A stretch of DNA of 64,000 nucleotides from Henricia sp. BOLD:AAB3569 (Eukaryota; Echinodermata; Asteroidea; Spinulosida; Echinasteridae), in contig JBBELK010000375.1 in NCBI GenBank assembly GCA_037783545.1, positions 992,001 through 1,056,000 of the forward strand, written 5' to 3'. The stretch's first letter is position 1; every line of letters begins with the position of its first letter. This document shows, one piece after another, positions 1-14,000 of this stretch. The notes under the pieces were generated by a model, which was not told the origin of the DNA, ran no database searches, and was given only the letters and a program-made list of their open reading frames with translations. The translations under genes and the position numbers were made by a program.

Positions 1-169
1 GATGGCTCTATAGGCCTACTTGATAGGGAAAATAGGCGCGCTAGACGGAGAGAAAGAGTGTTCAAACTCGGTCATACAATGTGTAGTCTGTATAGTTTAT
101 GCATTGTTCCTAACTTATAATTGTTCCTAACTTAGGGTAATTATTAATACCTAAGTTAAGAATCTTCCC

Positions 170-206
170 AATTAATTGTTCCTAAGTGACTTAGGAACAA
201 TTAATT
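170..206. repeat. Short palindrome
   Basis: A near-perfect 37-bp AT-rich palindrome built from TTGTTCCTAAGT and its complement. Related TTCCTAACTTA words lie just upstream (105-140). No gene is visible in 1-320; the rest is AT-rich unique-looking sequence. Confidence 0.5.
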
Positions 207-320
207 AGGAATGTTCCTAAATAGTTTTATGAAATGTGTGCAAAACGTTTGCACAATGTATTTGTTTATTACACCCGAGTTATTTCATATTATTTTGGGG
301 GTCCGAAGTTCTTGCCTCCT

Positions 321-872
321 TAAGCCCGCCGCACACGTGAGGTCGTTTGCTGAGCAAACGGTCACTCGTGGCCGTTTGCTCAGCACTTGGCTCACGTGTG
401 CGGTGAATTTTTGCTGCGTTTTTTGCCTCGCGAGGCCGTGAGCCAAATATCTAACCTGTTTGATATTTTTTGCCTCGCGTGGCCAAAATCTCACCGTGTG
501 CGGGGGTGATGAGCCAAGTGCTGAGCTAAAATGATTGTAGCCGGCCAATTAAAAACCATCCCCATATTCACGTGATATGAATACAGTGCGCGCGGGCACC
601 GCTTAGGTCACCAAACTTTTCGTATCGCGCGCGTGGTTTTGATTGGCCAGCTACATTCATTTTAGCTCAGCACTTGGCTCATCATCCCCGCACACGTGAG
701 ATTTTGGCCACGCGAGGCAAAAAATATCAAACACGTTAGATATTTGGCTCACGGCCTCGCGAGGCAAGAAATGCAGCAAAATAGCCACCGCACACGTGAG
801 CCAAGTGCTGAGCAAACGGCCACGAATGACCGTTTGCTCAGCAAACGACCTCACGTGTGCGGCGGGCTTTAG
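321..872. mobile_element. Foldback element with long inverted arms
   Basis: The left end reads TAAGCCCGCCGCACACGTGA and the right end is its reverse complement. The two arms (about 220 bp each) stay complementary nearly throughout, including the GTTTGCTGAGCAAACGG blocks, and surround a GC-rich spacer near 560-640. There is no coding capacity beyond arm-derived shadow frames. This is the form of a non-autonomous foldback/MITE element. No clear target-site duplication was found. Confidence 0.7.
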
Positions 873-1029
873 ATTGCCATGTGATTTATAGTTATTACTG
901 GGTAATTTTAAAGAATTTTAAAATTCTCAACATTGGAATATTAAAATTCTTATCGTCTTATTTATCGAAAGAAAATATGTTGTTCTCTCGAAATACAGTT
1001 TGTTCAGACAAAATTCAAACAACATTTTT

Positions 1030-1235
1030 TGAGGGAACGAAGTGTTTTGGAGTATTTAGAAGAAATGATTAAAAAATGTTTCGAAAGAACGATCCAACAT
1101 TTTTTTCGAATATTAACCGATCGAAAGAACGATCGGAACATGTTTCGAAAGAACGATCGAAAAGTGTTTTTGGGGAACAGAAAGTGTTTTGAGAAAATGA
1201 TAAAAAAGTGTTTCAAGGGAAAGAAGACAAAGGTT
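1030..1235. repeat. Degenerate repeat of CGAAAGAACGATCG words
   Basis: Variants of TTTCGAAAGAACGATCGGAA recur several times with irregular spacing, giving open frames on both strands that are repeat artefacts. The remaining 873-1850 is AT-rich and shows no gene. A piece near 1318-1362 matches the tail of the SINE-like repeats at 8088 and 17380. Confidence 0.45.
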
Positions 1236-1849
1236 TTGGGCTACGTACTTTTGTGGGATTGTGGTTGATCGAAGGTGTTTTTTTTTACAAAAACAATTCT
1301 CCATTCAATTAACACAAAAACATGCACTGATCATTTGGCTGAAATTTCTGTAAGGCAGTTTATCAATATTATGTGCGCATGTTTTGTTCCTTTTTTCCAA
1401 TCAAGAAATTTGTCTTATATTTATAATAGTACATAATACGTATATTTACGTACAGGTATTAGTAGAGTGTGTAATCTACATGTACATTGTACAGCACATA
1501 TGTACATTAAGCATGCGCGGGGAACTTTAGCCTCTTCATCAGCAGTCTTCTGCCAAAAGCGCCTCGCAGTGCATCCTTAGAAATTGTTTAGCCTGCTGTC
1601 TCATATGTTTTGCACACAGGATCTGAAGCCATGATCAACTTCCCAATTCGTTCCGAAAAACATTGGTACAAGTACACACAGCCAAATCCATATTTGCGTG
1701 TTCTCGTACTTTTACCACCGTTACGCCGCTAAAGGACAAACCTGAGACACCCACATTATGAAATGAATATTGTAAACCTACAGTTTTTATATCTACAGCA
1801 AATCTTTTTCCCAAATGTCTTTACCCCGAAGTATTGTAATATTTATTTT

Positions 1850-2022
1850 ATGTTCAACACAAAGATTTCGGCTAAGCTCACCAACAATGGCAGTGAGGTC
1901 TTTCTGCCAAACTCGGAGGACCCCAAGGACATTGTGAACTTTAACGCAAGTCTGCAGGACGTGGACGGGCAGTATGTCATAAACGTCACTGAATATGGCC
2001 TGGCCTACAACACCGGCTTTCG
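1850..2022 (+). CDS. PDZ/trefoil gene, exon 1 (first recognised)
   Basis: Encodes residues 1-57 and two bases of R58, including the first PDZ strands. The donor is CG|GTAAGA. The 5' edge is uncertain: the ATG at 1850 opens the frame, but acceptor-like AG sites at 1797 and 1863 would make this an internal exon. Confidence 0.6.
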
Positions 2023-5000
2023 GTAAGATAAACGATTTTCACAAGAGGTGGAAAAAACTATGGGGATAAACATATCGTCCATACATAGAAGTGTAATTCA
2101 ACAATATGTGACCTGTCACATGGGTTTTCTCAATACCAGCAGCAAACAGTGTTCCCTGTGCAAGCTACATAAAGAAATAAACCATATAAAGTCAATCCTG
2201 CGCGAAAACGGCTATCCCGAATTAGTAAGCAAACATGTAGCCTATCTCTCTCGCTCACAATATGCTCTAAACCGCAACCTCACGGACCGAACAAATTAAT
2301 GTCCTGTGTATCTCTCAAAGTACTGTGTAGAGGAAACGTTTTACAAACTTTCGAACAACAATTGACGAAAGCCGTGACGCGCATGCACCTACTACACCGT
2401 TTAGCCGCGTGTAATATTCACTGCTAGTAAGATACTCTCGGCAGTCCGTAAAGACATACTACCTACCACACAACTTAACAATGTTATCTGTGAATTTCGG
2501 CGGTGCCGATGGGAAGCTTAGCCTTTTGACAAGGCCTCGTGAATTTGGGCGATTTGGTGACCCGAGTAGAGTCTACACACGTCGAGTGTCTCATTCACTT
2601 GGCCTTTTCCGAACTGCGAGGCAATTCTTATGTTTTTTTTAAAAATAATCGCTACCGAATTCGGTAGCAAAAATCAGCCAGTCACGTGCAGGTCACCCTA
2701 TGCAAATTACGACGTGAGCTCCTACAAACAAGGAAGGTATGCTTGCGCTTTTGAATTCACTGGGCAAAATAAACAGCCAAGTAATCAAATCAAATGGAAA
2801 TTATATTCGTTTCGTATAAAACTTGGATGTAATAAACAATTTGTCAAATTTAAACGCATTACATTGAGTTCAATGGGGTATTTTCGAAGTAAATGTAAGT
2901 GCCGTACCTACATTGATAATGAACCAGTCCACAACGCTGCAGACGATATGATTGGTCGGATTGTCCTGTGTGAACTGTACGTGACCAGACTCGACTTGCA
3001 TCACACGCGCGCGTGCAAAAAAAGGTTCCCAGCGCCCTTGGCCATTGGCTCAGTTGACAGTTTGTTTTCGATCTGTTTTCAAAATCCTTACGTGTCGAGT
3101 GGGGCGTGGGTAATGTTGTTGTGACGTTGTACGTTCGGGTCAACTGCTTGCGTGTAATGAATAATGTAGCAGTAGCCAGTTCGTAAAAGGCCTTATGGCA
3201 AAACAGAAGTCATTACGTTTGCACAGCCTTGGTATACTCTGCTCAAGACGCTCAATTGTCTCACATTTTAATTACCAAACAAAATAACCCTAATAAGGCC
3301 TTGCTAAAAGGCTAATGTGAAGCTCGCTACGTATAGGTCATACGTCCCAAAGACTGTCGGATCGCATTAAACAACATGTTCCATGCTCACCTGCAGCAAC
3401 ATGCAAAATAATTGGATCGCACCAAAACTATACACCACCGTGTACAGTTTTCAGATTAACTTTTTGCAGGGTGCACTAAACTTGAAACAGCACCAGTCTC
3501 AGAAGTGGTGGTAATTTGGTGTACACCAACTTTTTAAAAACACCTACACTTAATGTACACTACATGTGCACCAATTCTGCACTCTAATTGGGTGAGGGAT
3601 AACCTTTTTGCTTCCACATCTAAATTGGGGATTGCAAATTCCTAGTTTTCTTCCCATGGATAGTATTTAGGGGAGGTATTTTATATATTATTGTTAGGTT
3701 AGGACAAAATGCATTGGAAAAATTTGGACAGCTCCTTTAACACGATGACTGCCGAGCATAGATGGCGCTTCAGAGGGTGTTCCCACAGGGCGTTCCCATT
3801 TTGTTTAATACTCGTCGTAGTGCACGGCAGAATCCGGTACACCTGTTGCTAGTCGGCAGTCAACGTGTTAAAACTGGTTGTGTAAATGTTATGCACCTAT
3901 ATCAATTGTTTTCCCCATCCCTCCCCAACCGCGCACTGCCCCACCCCCTAGGTGGGGGTTTGGTCACGTTTTTCATGCCCCAGGGTGGGGCATTAGACCC
4001 TTTTAAATAAAATGTTCTGTGCATTTGTATACAAGACGCGCATGGTTTGCACCCGAGGGTGGGGATTTTGGGCACCTAAATATTGCCCAAAAAGTGACAA
4101 TCCCCACCTCTTAGGTGGGGTAGCCCGGGGGGAGGGGTGGGGGAAACAATTAATAGGTGCATTACCGTACTGCAGTTACACCTCAGGGGCGGTATTCACA
4201 AAACTCAATCTAAGCGGGGTACTTAAGTCTGTCTTAAATCTAAGCACCCCGCTAAGATAAGTTGGGCACTCAACTTCGTATTCACAAAAGATTTAAGCGC
4301 CCCGCTTACCTTAGTGGTGTACTTAATCAATCAGTGCACGCTTAACTCTGTCACGTCATAAAATCTCTGCAATCAAAGCAGCGCAGACCACGCGCGGACG
4401 TTTCAAAAACATTCGATTACTACGCGCGTGCATCATACGCGCACATTACGCGCGTGTCGTGCACACATACGCGTGCACGTACCACAAGTAGACGACGTAC
4501 GTTGTGCTATGCGGTAGTCATTGATCAGTGGCGAACAAAGACGGAAAACGAAGGCTTTTTAAGGTCAGTAAGAATAGAAATTGAAATCTGTTGTAATCTC
4601 CCAATGTCTAAATTGTTTAGGCGTTCTCTAATCAATCATATAGCCGTTTTTCGATAACACACTGGGCAGAAAAAACAATGCAATTGCAGACGGTTGACCC
4701 AGCGTTAAATGCACTTAAGACAGGTCAGACCACACTTAAGTTTAAGTCTAAAAAATAAGCGGGCCACTAAAAGAAAACGCGCTGTGAATACCACTTAACT
4801 TTATGATTTGACTTAAGACTAGAATTTAAGCGGGGCGCTTAAATTTCATGACTTAAGTCGTTTTGTGAATACTGCCCCTGGTACCCAAGGGTTTCTAATT
4901 GCGTTTATTTGCGTGATTTAGGACTGGAGATGTTCTTCTTGAAGTGAATAGCACCAACATTGAAGGCAGCGGTATCGACCATGTGCTGGATCTTCTCCGA

Positions 5001-8000
5001 AACTACAGCAGTCCCAATAAGTTTCTGGTGAGCATGCTTACATTTTGAGGGGTTCCAATATTTTTTTTCGAAAATGTTCGTTGCTTGTGGTATATTTTAA
5101 TAATCCTTTCTTTAAAGAAGCTTGTTCATATTGTTTCAGAAAATGGATTTCGTTCTAACCTCACAATCATACAAAATACCTCCCCAAAATTTAATCCACG
5201 ATGAGAAAACAGGAAATTTGCAATCTGCAATTTTGATGTTGAAGCAAAAAGGTTGCACTGCTATATGGAACCTGATAAATTTAGTTTACAAAACATCGGG
5301 TGTTTCTTTTGACGATATCCTTGAAAATGGATTGAAAATGCAAAATTTCAGAATGGTAATGAGAAAAATATGGCAAATGATACTGTATCGTTTGACTCAC
5401 GATGAAAAATGAAGCCGGCGCCACACAGAATTAGTTGCCCTAAAAGTACCGCAATAAAATTTGTCATTATGCCCACAGACATCTACTGATATTAAGCAAC
5501 ATGTATTTACAGCCCTATTCCCTCCTATTTTGTGTCATAAATCTGTGTTTTTATTCGTACTCGTGTCGCGATTCCAAACTGTCCGTACTATATGGACATA
5601 TGTACTATATATAGAAACCCTTTTCCGTTTTCTGTACAGGCTTTCAAGCGTCAAAAATGTCCGAGTGCAAAGTATATCTGGGTGACCTTTCAAATCCTCG
5701 CAATAGGTAAGACTTCAGTTAGGATAACATAAATAGTTTCAGAATTGCTGACACTGTAATACATTTTATAGAAAAACAAAATGCTTCTTTTGTTAAATAA
5801 TGAAGTAACATTTTTTTGCTGCTCAAAAAGTGCAAAAATTTAGATTTTCGTTTTCGTTGAATTTGACCTCAAATTGACCCCAGAAGGAAGGGTCAGATGA
5901 AAATGCCCACATGAAGAAAATTGTAGGACATGATCTGATCCATAAGCCTGCCAAATACAAAGATCATGGGTCACGTGGTTTGCTAGACGGAAGCATTTTA
6001 AAACATGCATATTTTTGTAATTTTGTTGTAAGTTGTAATTTGATACCCGATGACGTCACGGTGACGTCACACTTGTATGCACACCTTCACATGGGGGTTG
6101 ATGTTTCTACCAAGTTTCAAGTTGATAGCTTGAATCGTTTTGAAGAAAAGCTCTGGAAACTTTGAATGAAAAACAAAAAAGGGGGAACAAATGAGTTCCG
6201 ATCACCTAAAAAAGACAAAGAAATCGTACAAGAGTAATTGGTGATCGGACTGTTGGCCTGATCACCTAATGAACCGCCGATAGTAGCCAATGAAGCCTAG
6301 AAACTGCCTGACTGCCTTTGGAGAGGTGGGGACTGGCCACTCCTCCAACGCTGAACACTTACCGGGATCTGTACCAATGCCCTCCGCGGAAGCTACGTGG
6401 CCAAGGAAATTGATAGATGTCTTCATTCAGAAGGTGGCATTTAGATGGTTTGGCTTTCAGGCCGTGCTTGGCCAGTCGAGAGAACACCATGTCGAGCCTG
6501 TGCATATGAGATGGGAAATCCTGAGAAAATATTATGACATCATCAAGGTAGAACATGAGGGTCTCGCATTCTAGCCTGATCCCCAAAGCAGCACTCCGTG
6601 AACCTCTGGAATGTTGCTGGAGCACTGCTGAGGCCAAACGGCATCCGGTTGAACTCAAAAAGACCCATCGGTGTGGTTAAGGCGGTCTTTGGCCTGTCCG
6701 CGGGTCCATGGCAATCTGCCAATAGCCACTTGCCAGGTCGATGGTCGAGAAATACTTGGCACCACGTAGGGCATCTAGGGATTCGTCTATTCTTGGGACG
6801 GGAAAGGGATCGGAGATGGTCACTGAATTGAGCTGCGTGTAGTCGACGCAGAGGCGTAGCTCGCTGGACTTTTTCCGTACCAAGACTATTGGGGCCGCCG
6901 ATGGGCCACAGCTTTCTCGAATTACTCCCTTGCGTAGGAGAGTTGCAAGATATAGGTGAGATGGTAGCACACCTGGGCCAATTTTATTCCACGTTGTACC
7001 TTAACATCCCACAGGTCTTTGATATCATGAGATATTTAGGGAGAAACTTTGCCGGGGTTGCCTCGATCATGCAGCGTCTTTGTCCCAATATGACCTGTGA
7101 CATTTGCCAGGGATAATCATTTCTGTGCCAGCTGTGATGATTAGTGATCATGGACGACGAACAGCTGCCACAACACAAGGTTCCTCGGGTCTATGAGATT
7201 GGCCATTCCCCTTCCCTGTGGTAAACTTTCTAGGGTCTACGGTTGTAGGATTGGCCAGGAGACAAGGGGAGGCGGGGACTCTGGTAAAACATCTGGACAT
7301 TTACGTATGTTCATATCAATCAGACAGGGAACACGCTTATTTACCGACGGCTTCAGACAAAGTAAACTGCCTTCTCGAGAGAAAGTCCTATCATGCTGAT
7401 ATTAATCTATACCACTCCTAGGTATGCGATCTCTAGGCCATTTGCTGCCACAAGACGGACAAAGGAACTATCAAGGCTGCAGGTTTTACTGTTGCCATGG
7501 AAACACTTCTTGAATATCTCATCTGTCAAAGTAGAGACCTGTGATCCCGTATCTATCAGGCTGGGGATCACGACTCTTTCCATGGCAACATCGGCATAAA
7601 TACACTTGCCCACTGCCTCCTCTGTTCTGATGGCTTTCCGTGTTATTGCAGAGTGTTCCAGTGTCTGGCCCTCGACACTGGAACAGTTTAACTGAGGTGT
7701 GGGGGGTTGTGGGTAAAAAGGCCTGCTCTGGCGCCTTCTGAGGTTCTGCGGACATTTTCGTGCCATGTGACTAGGCTTATCACACTGCAGGCAGATGGGG
7801 TAACCCTGGGCATCCCACTGCGGTCGTCGTCTTGGTCTCGGCTTGGCCGCAGGTGTTGATCGTAGCTGGCTCATTGCAGTTATAATCTTGGCCATTTCCT
7901 GCTGTTGTTGAACAGTGGTCTGTAGTGTTGTCTGGAGTGTTTTTAGCTGGTCTTGGACCTGTGTGTACTGGTTTAAGCAGACTGGACTTGGACGCTCTCT

Positions 8001-11000
8001 CCACAACCACGATCTTTGCGAGCATCCTCAAACGTCATGTCTGGCTTCCTCCGCAGTTCCATGTTTAAACTTTAATTCAGCATTAAAAAACTATGCATGG
8101 ATGTGTATGGTTTTCTGAAGTATTACTGTATCTATGTGGCTGAAATTCCTACAAGGCAGTTTAACACCATTCCTTAATTATGTGCTGCTGCTGTTTCTGT
8201 TCTTAAATGTTTTGCAATCATGTAATCTGTGTTTAAGACAACTTACAATTACTGTAACTTTGCCTATGATTTCCGTTCTTGTTTTGCAGACCGTGTTCCA
8301 ACAACCCTACTCCTTCAGACGCTGGAAAATAACGAGTACAAGCTGCCCCCTGTTGAGAATAATAATAATTTTGGATTTCATCGCAAATCCGATAATTCTT
8401 ACGACATCTCTGTTGTCAAAGACCGTACCTATTACCTCACCATTGATGACAAAGGACATTTGTTCTTTAAAATATCGTACGACCTTGCAAAACGTAAGTA
8501 GTCATCAGACCTTTGTGAATCTTCTTCCGGGGTCACACGAATCATGACATCCCAATTTATTGTAGTATTCATACAGTACAATTATGAGATTTCGTGCGTG
8601 GTGACCCTAAATTTATTGTAATCGTTTCGTAATCAGTCAATAGGCCTGTCCATTTTTTACTTTTTTTGGGAAAACTTAGTACCGAGATGATGGGTACTTT
8701 TCCCATTTTAGGGCCAATTCGGACAGCCTATGATGTTTTCCTTTCAGTAACTTTTCTTGGCCAACTGCTGCCTAGTAAAATTGACCAGGGAACATTTCCC
8801 GAGACAATAATGCGGCACAACGAGTCGGTAAAAGCGCTCTTGAAGCATATGCATGTACGTCCAGGCCGTGAAGGTCATACTACAAAGGCTCACTGCGCAT
8901 GCTCTCCCACGGTCTCGGTAAAATGTTACTGTGTCAAAAAGTCCAAATGCGGACAGCAGTACAATTTGGCCATTTTTCATTTTACTATCGTCTAAGTAAA
9001 ACCTTTAAAAAAACAAGTCCAATGCGGACACGGTAAATGGCAAGAATTCTTATGATTGATTCGAGTGTAATTCCGATTGTAATCGGATTACATTTACATG
9101 TACATGTAGTAAATTGGCAAAAAGGTGGATTCACACTAATACTTGTCGAGGGTAAATTTCACGCACCTTGCTTTGAGAAAAGGCAATTTATGGTGGGAAT
9201 TTGGTGTAAAACGACATGCTGAAAACCACAGAATCACACAACACACATCAGCCCAAGTTGATTCTGTTTTTGTGTGTGTGTTTCATGTACTGTAAATACA
9301 TGTACATATGTACATGTATGTCAATAGAAGTTGTTTTGGTTTCAATGTTTTAGCATTCCATTGCTACTACTACTCCGGTGGCGACGTTGATAAAGGCCAA
9401 GTGGTTGTGTACTCTTTACAAGACATCAAGCCACATACCACAGACCAAGATGATCAGAAGACCACTCTAGCTGCCAAATCGGATAAATCAAAAGATACCT
9501 TGGAAGTATTGGTAAGTTGGAGTCACTGACCTCTATTGCATCGGTGGCCGCGATGGGGTAGTCCGAGTAACTTGGACCCTAAATATCGCTGTGACTTGCC
9601 ATATATTAGGGTCCAGCGGGCTGGCAAGCACCGGGCATCCATTCATTCCCAGCGCCAGGTTGGGCAACAGCCATATTTGAATGCAGCGTGTGGTGTGCAT
9701 CACGCAGCTTTCGTAGTGGAGAAAACTGTAAGAATGTAAGTCATTGTACCTCAGCTTAAACCTCGATATCTTCTTGTGCCTTGCATGGTGTGTCAAGTGA
9801 ATTTGTAGCCATTTTGAGGGTGAAAACTGTTGTATTTGTTGGGCCAGGAATTAATGGATTAATTTGTCACCACCGTGAAATGTCAACATTTAATTATAAA
9901 GTCCTACGCGCCATCCCTCCGCCCTCCCCCTCCCCCATGCTTTGTAGAACGGTAAAAATGTTGACCAAAAAAGAAATTGGACGGCCCCAAATACAATTTA
10001 CCCTCTTTTGTTGTTCCACCATACTTCAAAAAGGCTAATTTGGTTGTTTTTATTTGTCTAGCGGACACGGTTTATGATGTCATGTTTTTGTGATTTAATT
10101 TGCAAAAAGTCTTATAATGTCAAACTTTTGTTACGAAGGACTTGCCGAAGTACATGGTGCAGAAAAAGACAATATCCAGCTCGAACCCCAGGTTTTGGTA
10201 CGCAAAGACGTTTAAACAATCGAATTCGTCCTACATCTATCTGGAAAGTGGTTGTGCAGAAAAACGTAAGTGTCTCTGGATGAATATACCTGTGCGATTT
10301 CACAGAAGTACATTTATTCGCTGGCAGAGTCGTGACGTCACATAGGGGTCACTGGACCGTTGCTATGGTCACTGGCTCACGCTCACGTTTAGATTGGTTC
10401 CCGATCCCTATAGATTGGTTCGCTTATTGCGAAAATATAGGGATCGGTAAAGGGCAGCCATGACGGGCAGAATTCTGCCCGTCACGTGGTTATTATTATT
10501 TTCTTTTTTTAGTAAGTGCGCAGATTTTGCATTGACATTTGTAACTTGGCCATGCGTGTCAAACATATCCAATTATGTAAATAAAGTACATTACCTAAAG
10601 CAAAGGGCTTGGCCAATTTTTAAATATAAAAAAACACAATGCGCACGCGCAAGGACGACCAATTACAGATCAAGATGAAGCGCCCTTTACCTGTCCTTAT
10701 ATTCTCTTGTGTGGAATATGTGGACGGGAACCAGTCTAGCTCACGTTTTACTTCCATTGTGCTTGCGTATACAGTTAAAAATATGGACAATTATAATGAC
10801 TTTCACTGGTTTGCTAAAACCTGGCTTCTCTCACAGTGCTGCACTGTACGTCCTACCTGTTATTCTGTGATCGTTGTAACGGAAAAACGCACAGAAAATA
10901 TTCCCCTTGTGACTTCTGTGTAAAACAGATTTACATGTATGTGCCCATTGCCATACTAGTAGCGTGAACCGTTGTCAAAGCAGTGAACGCGACCGGGTGG

Positions 11001-14000
11001 AGGTTGAAGTCACATAGATCTGCCAGCGATACTTTTAGAAGGCTAAAAGTGTTGCTTTTGACGTTTATATTTGGACGTTATCATTTTCTAGTAACACTTT
11101 TAGCCCCTTAACATTTTAACCCCCTTCGTCGTGTGGAACATTCGAGCACGCCCTCAATAGTCTAAATACCCGTGTGAAAATTCTTACCGTAAATTCCAAA
11201 TCAGACATTTAAAAGCACACCATGGAGGTCCTTGTAATCTCAAAACTTCTGTACCTAGCTTGTCGTTCTTTGTCCATGATGACTCAAACATCAAAAACGG
11301 ATAAGAGGGAGCAAAATTTGGAGTAAAATCGACAAATCTGGAACAGACGGGGGACTAATTGATTTCGCTACTATCGCGTCAAAAGGAAAGTAGTCCCACC
11401 AACGCGGATGGATTTTGCTCTCGCTCATATACGACGCGTGGGGAAGTAAATATGTGGACAGGGGGCCAGTCTAGGCTAAACAAAATCCATCCGCGTTGGC
11501 GAGACTACTTTCCTTTTGACGTGGTCTAGAGGTGAATCCGTGGTACCAAACTGGTTCAGATTTGTCGATTTTACTCAAAATTTTGCTCCCTTTTACCTTT
11601 TTTTGATGTTTGAGTCATCATGGACAAAGAACAACAAGGGTACAGAAGTCTTGAGATTACAAGGACCTCCATGATGTGCTTTTAAATGTCTGATTTGGAA
11701 TATACGGTAAGAATGTTCACACGGGTATTTGGACAGTATTGAGGGCGTGCTCGAATGTTCCACATGACGAAGGGGGTTAAAATGTTAAGGGGCTAAAAGT
11801 GTTACTAGAAAATGGTAAGTCCCAATATAAACGTCAAAAACAACACTTTTAGCCTTCTAAAAGTATGCCAGCGAATACCCAAGAAACTAAAAACATTGCG
11901 CTAAACAACTTGTACGCTAACCTTTAGGCCAAAAAAAAAAGATGTTGTGGTTCTGGTCCGCGCGCGCGTCGATTTTAAGCTAGCCTTGTCCAAGGCCGTC
12001 TCCAGGTTTTTTGCTGTACGAGAGAATTGGGTCTAGCGCACGCAAACTGCACACGGCATCAAAACAAGCCACCGTGCGATCACGACGACTTCCGCAGTGC
12101 CAACCCGTACGGCAACACACTGGCTGCGTACATACAGCACTATAGCTGCGTACGATCTGCCCTAGCTCGAAAGACAGCCTTGTCGCGTCTGCACTTCCGG
12201 GTTTAATGTCTTTCTTTATTCCTTCTTCCCGTTGATGTTAGCGTTGCTCACTTGAGTGGCCAGTACGTCTCTGGGAATGGAGTCGGATAATTTTGTAACA
12301 CGATTGCATCCGTGTCTGTGGTCTTGAGGATTGCTTGACCTGGACTGGTAACGATTGTGCTTGGTATAGGTGGACTCGGACCAGTGCGTGTTTTATTCAG
12401 ACGAATAAAACATTTTAGAAACCGAAAAAAACATGATGGAAATAATGGTATTTTGCCAATTTCATTACTGTTCCTCCACGAACAGATCAGTGTTAAAATA
12501 TTTTAACACCAAATGCTGGTGTTAATTTACACCATGGGTGTTAAATTTAACACCAGAGGTTTTGCAGTGCGTGTTTTATTTAAAAGTGGTTACCCCATTT
12601 TACACCAATTGGTATCGGCTTTTAATTCTGTAAGAATAAATCAACTATATAGGTGTTACAATTTAATTCCACATTCAGGTGTCAATTAACACCAACATTC
12701 TTGCCCAAAATAAACACCAAGAAGAATACATTGACACCTGATGGGGGTGTTAAAGTTTAACACTCTTATTGGTGTTAAAAATATTGATTCCCAAATTGGT
12801 GTTACTTAACACCCAAATCCTTGCCCAAAATGGATACCAACGAAGAATCAAATTTTACACTATAGTAGTGGTGTAGATTTTAACACCGCATTTTTTGCAG
12901 TGCAGGCATTTCTTAACGTTTCACACACAAACCGTAGCACTGCGTTGCATTTGTGACTAGACTATCTGTCCATGACTATCTGGTTGTTCTGTTGGAACAT
13001 ACGTACTCCTTAAGGGTCAATGTAAGACACCTTCCGATTAAAGGCCTTGCCTGTTTTCTCAAAACATGATGAGGAAAATGTACACTGCTGTTCCACCACG
13101 AACAGATTATAGTGTGGAAAAATTGAATAGGCGTTACTACATATAAAAAACAGGGGGAAATATATAAAAGTGTCCTTTATTACAATGTAAAAAAAACACC
13201 AATCATTGGTCAGCAGATGCCCAACGTTTAGCTTTTCCCTGTGCCAAATTATTGGGACAAGTTGGGGAGGGGAGAACACCAGTTGGTAAAATGGTAACCA
13301 ACAATTGGCTATGTATAAGCTTACCCAAACCTTGGATGATTGAATTGAACCAACAATTTCATATATTGTGCTTGCACATTTACCCAAACATTTGATGATT
13401 GGATTTAACCAAGAATTGGCCATAAACATTCACCTAAACCTTGGATGAATTAATTTAACAAACAACTGGCTATGCAATCTTACCCAAACCTTGAATGATT
13501 GAATTTACCCAAACGTTGTATAATTTACTTTTAACCAATAATTGGATATGCACATTCCCTGAAAGATTGGTTAATTAAGTTTAACCAATAATTGTGCATA
13601 CAGTATCACCCAAGGCTTGGGTATACGGCTGTTACCCAACACCAGTTGGGAATTATGCGCCCCAAAGATGGGTATGTTGATATTTGAACAAACGTTGGGT
13701 AAAAAGTTGGGCAAATTTTGCAATTTGTTTTATCAGTGTAGCATTTATTGTGCTTGTCTGTTTACGTATTTGATTACACTTCTGGGGGACAACGGTCGTA
13801 AACGGTCGTAAATGATTTGTGGGAGCTCTTAATACTGCCTCGGATGAACAAACTGGGGATCGCAGATCATAGTGTTTTTCAAACATAACCTGTCGCGCGT
13901 CGACCAATGAAATCTTAGCTCCCGCTTGGGTGGTTTCCCTATTACTGTAGGCGTAATGAGTTTCGCTGGCTGAATGCATTGGGTTGGGTTTAGGGACCGT

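Noticed and set aside
2630-3124. 164-codon open frame
   Set aside because: No motif, no splice context fitting the PDZ/trefoil gene, and composition like surrounding intron.
5122-5412. 96-codon frame as an additional exon
   Set aside because: The sequence is a copy of a dispersed repeat found three more times in the window.
5640-5706. Alternative frame of exon 3 reading MSECKVYLGDLSNP
   Set aside because: Attractive peptide, but its phase cannot join to exon 2 or exon 4, whereas the chosen frame joins both.
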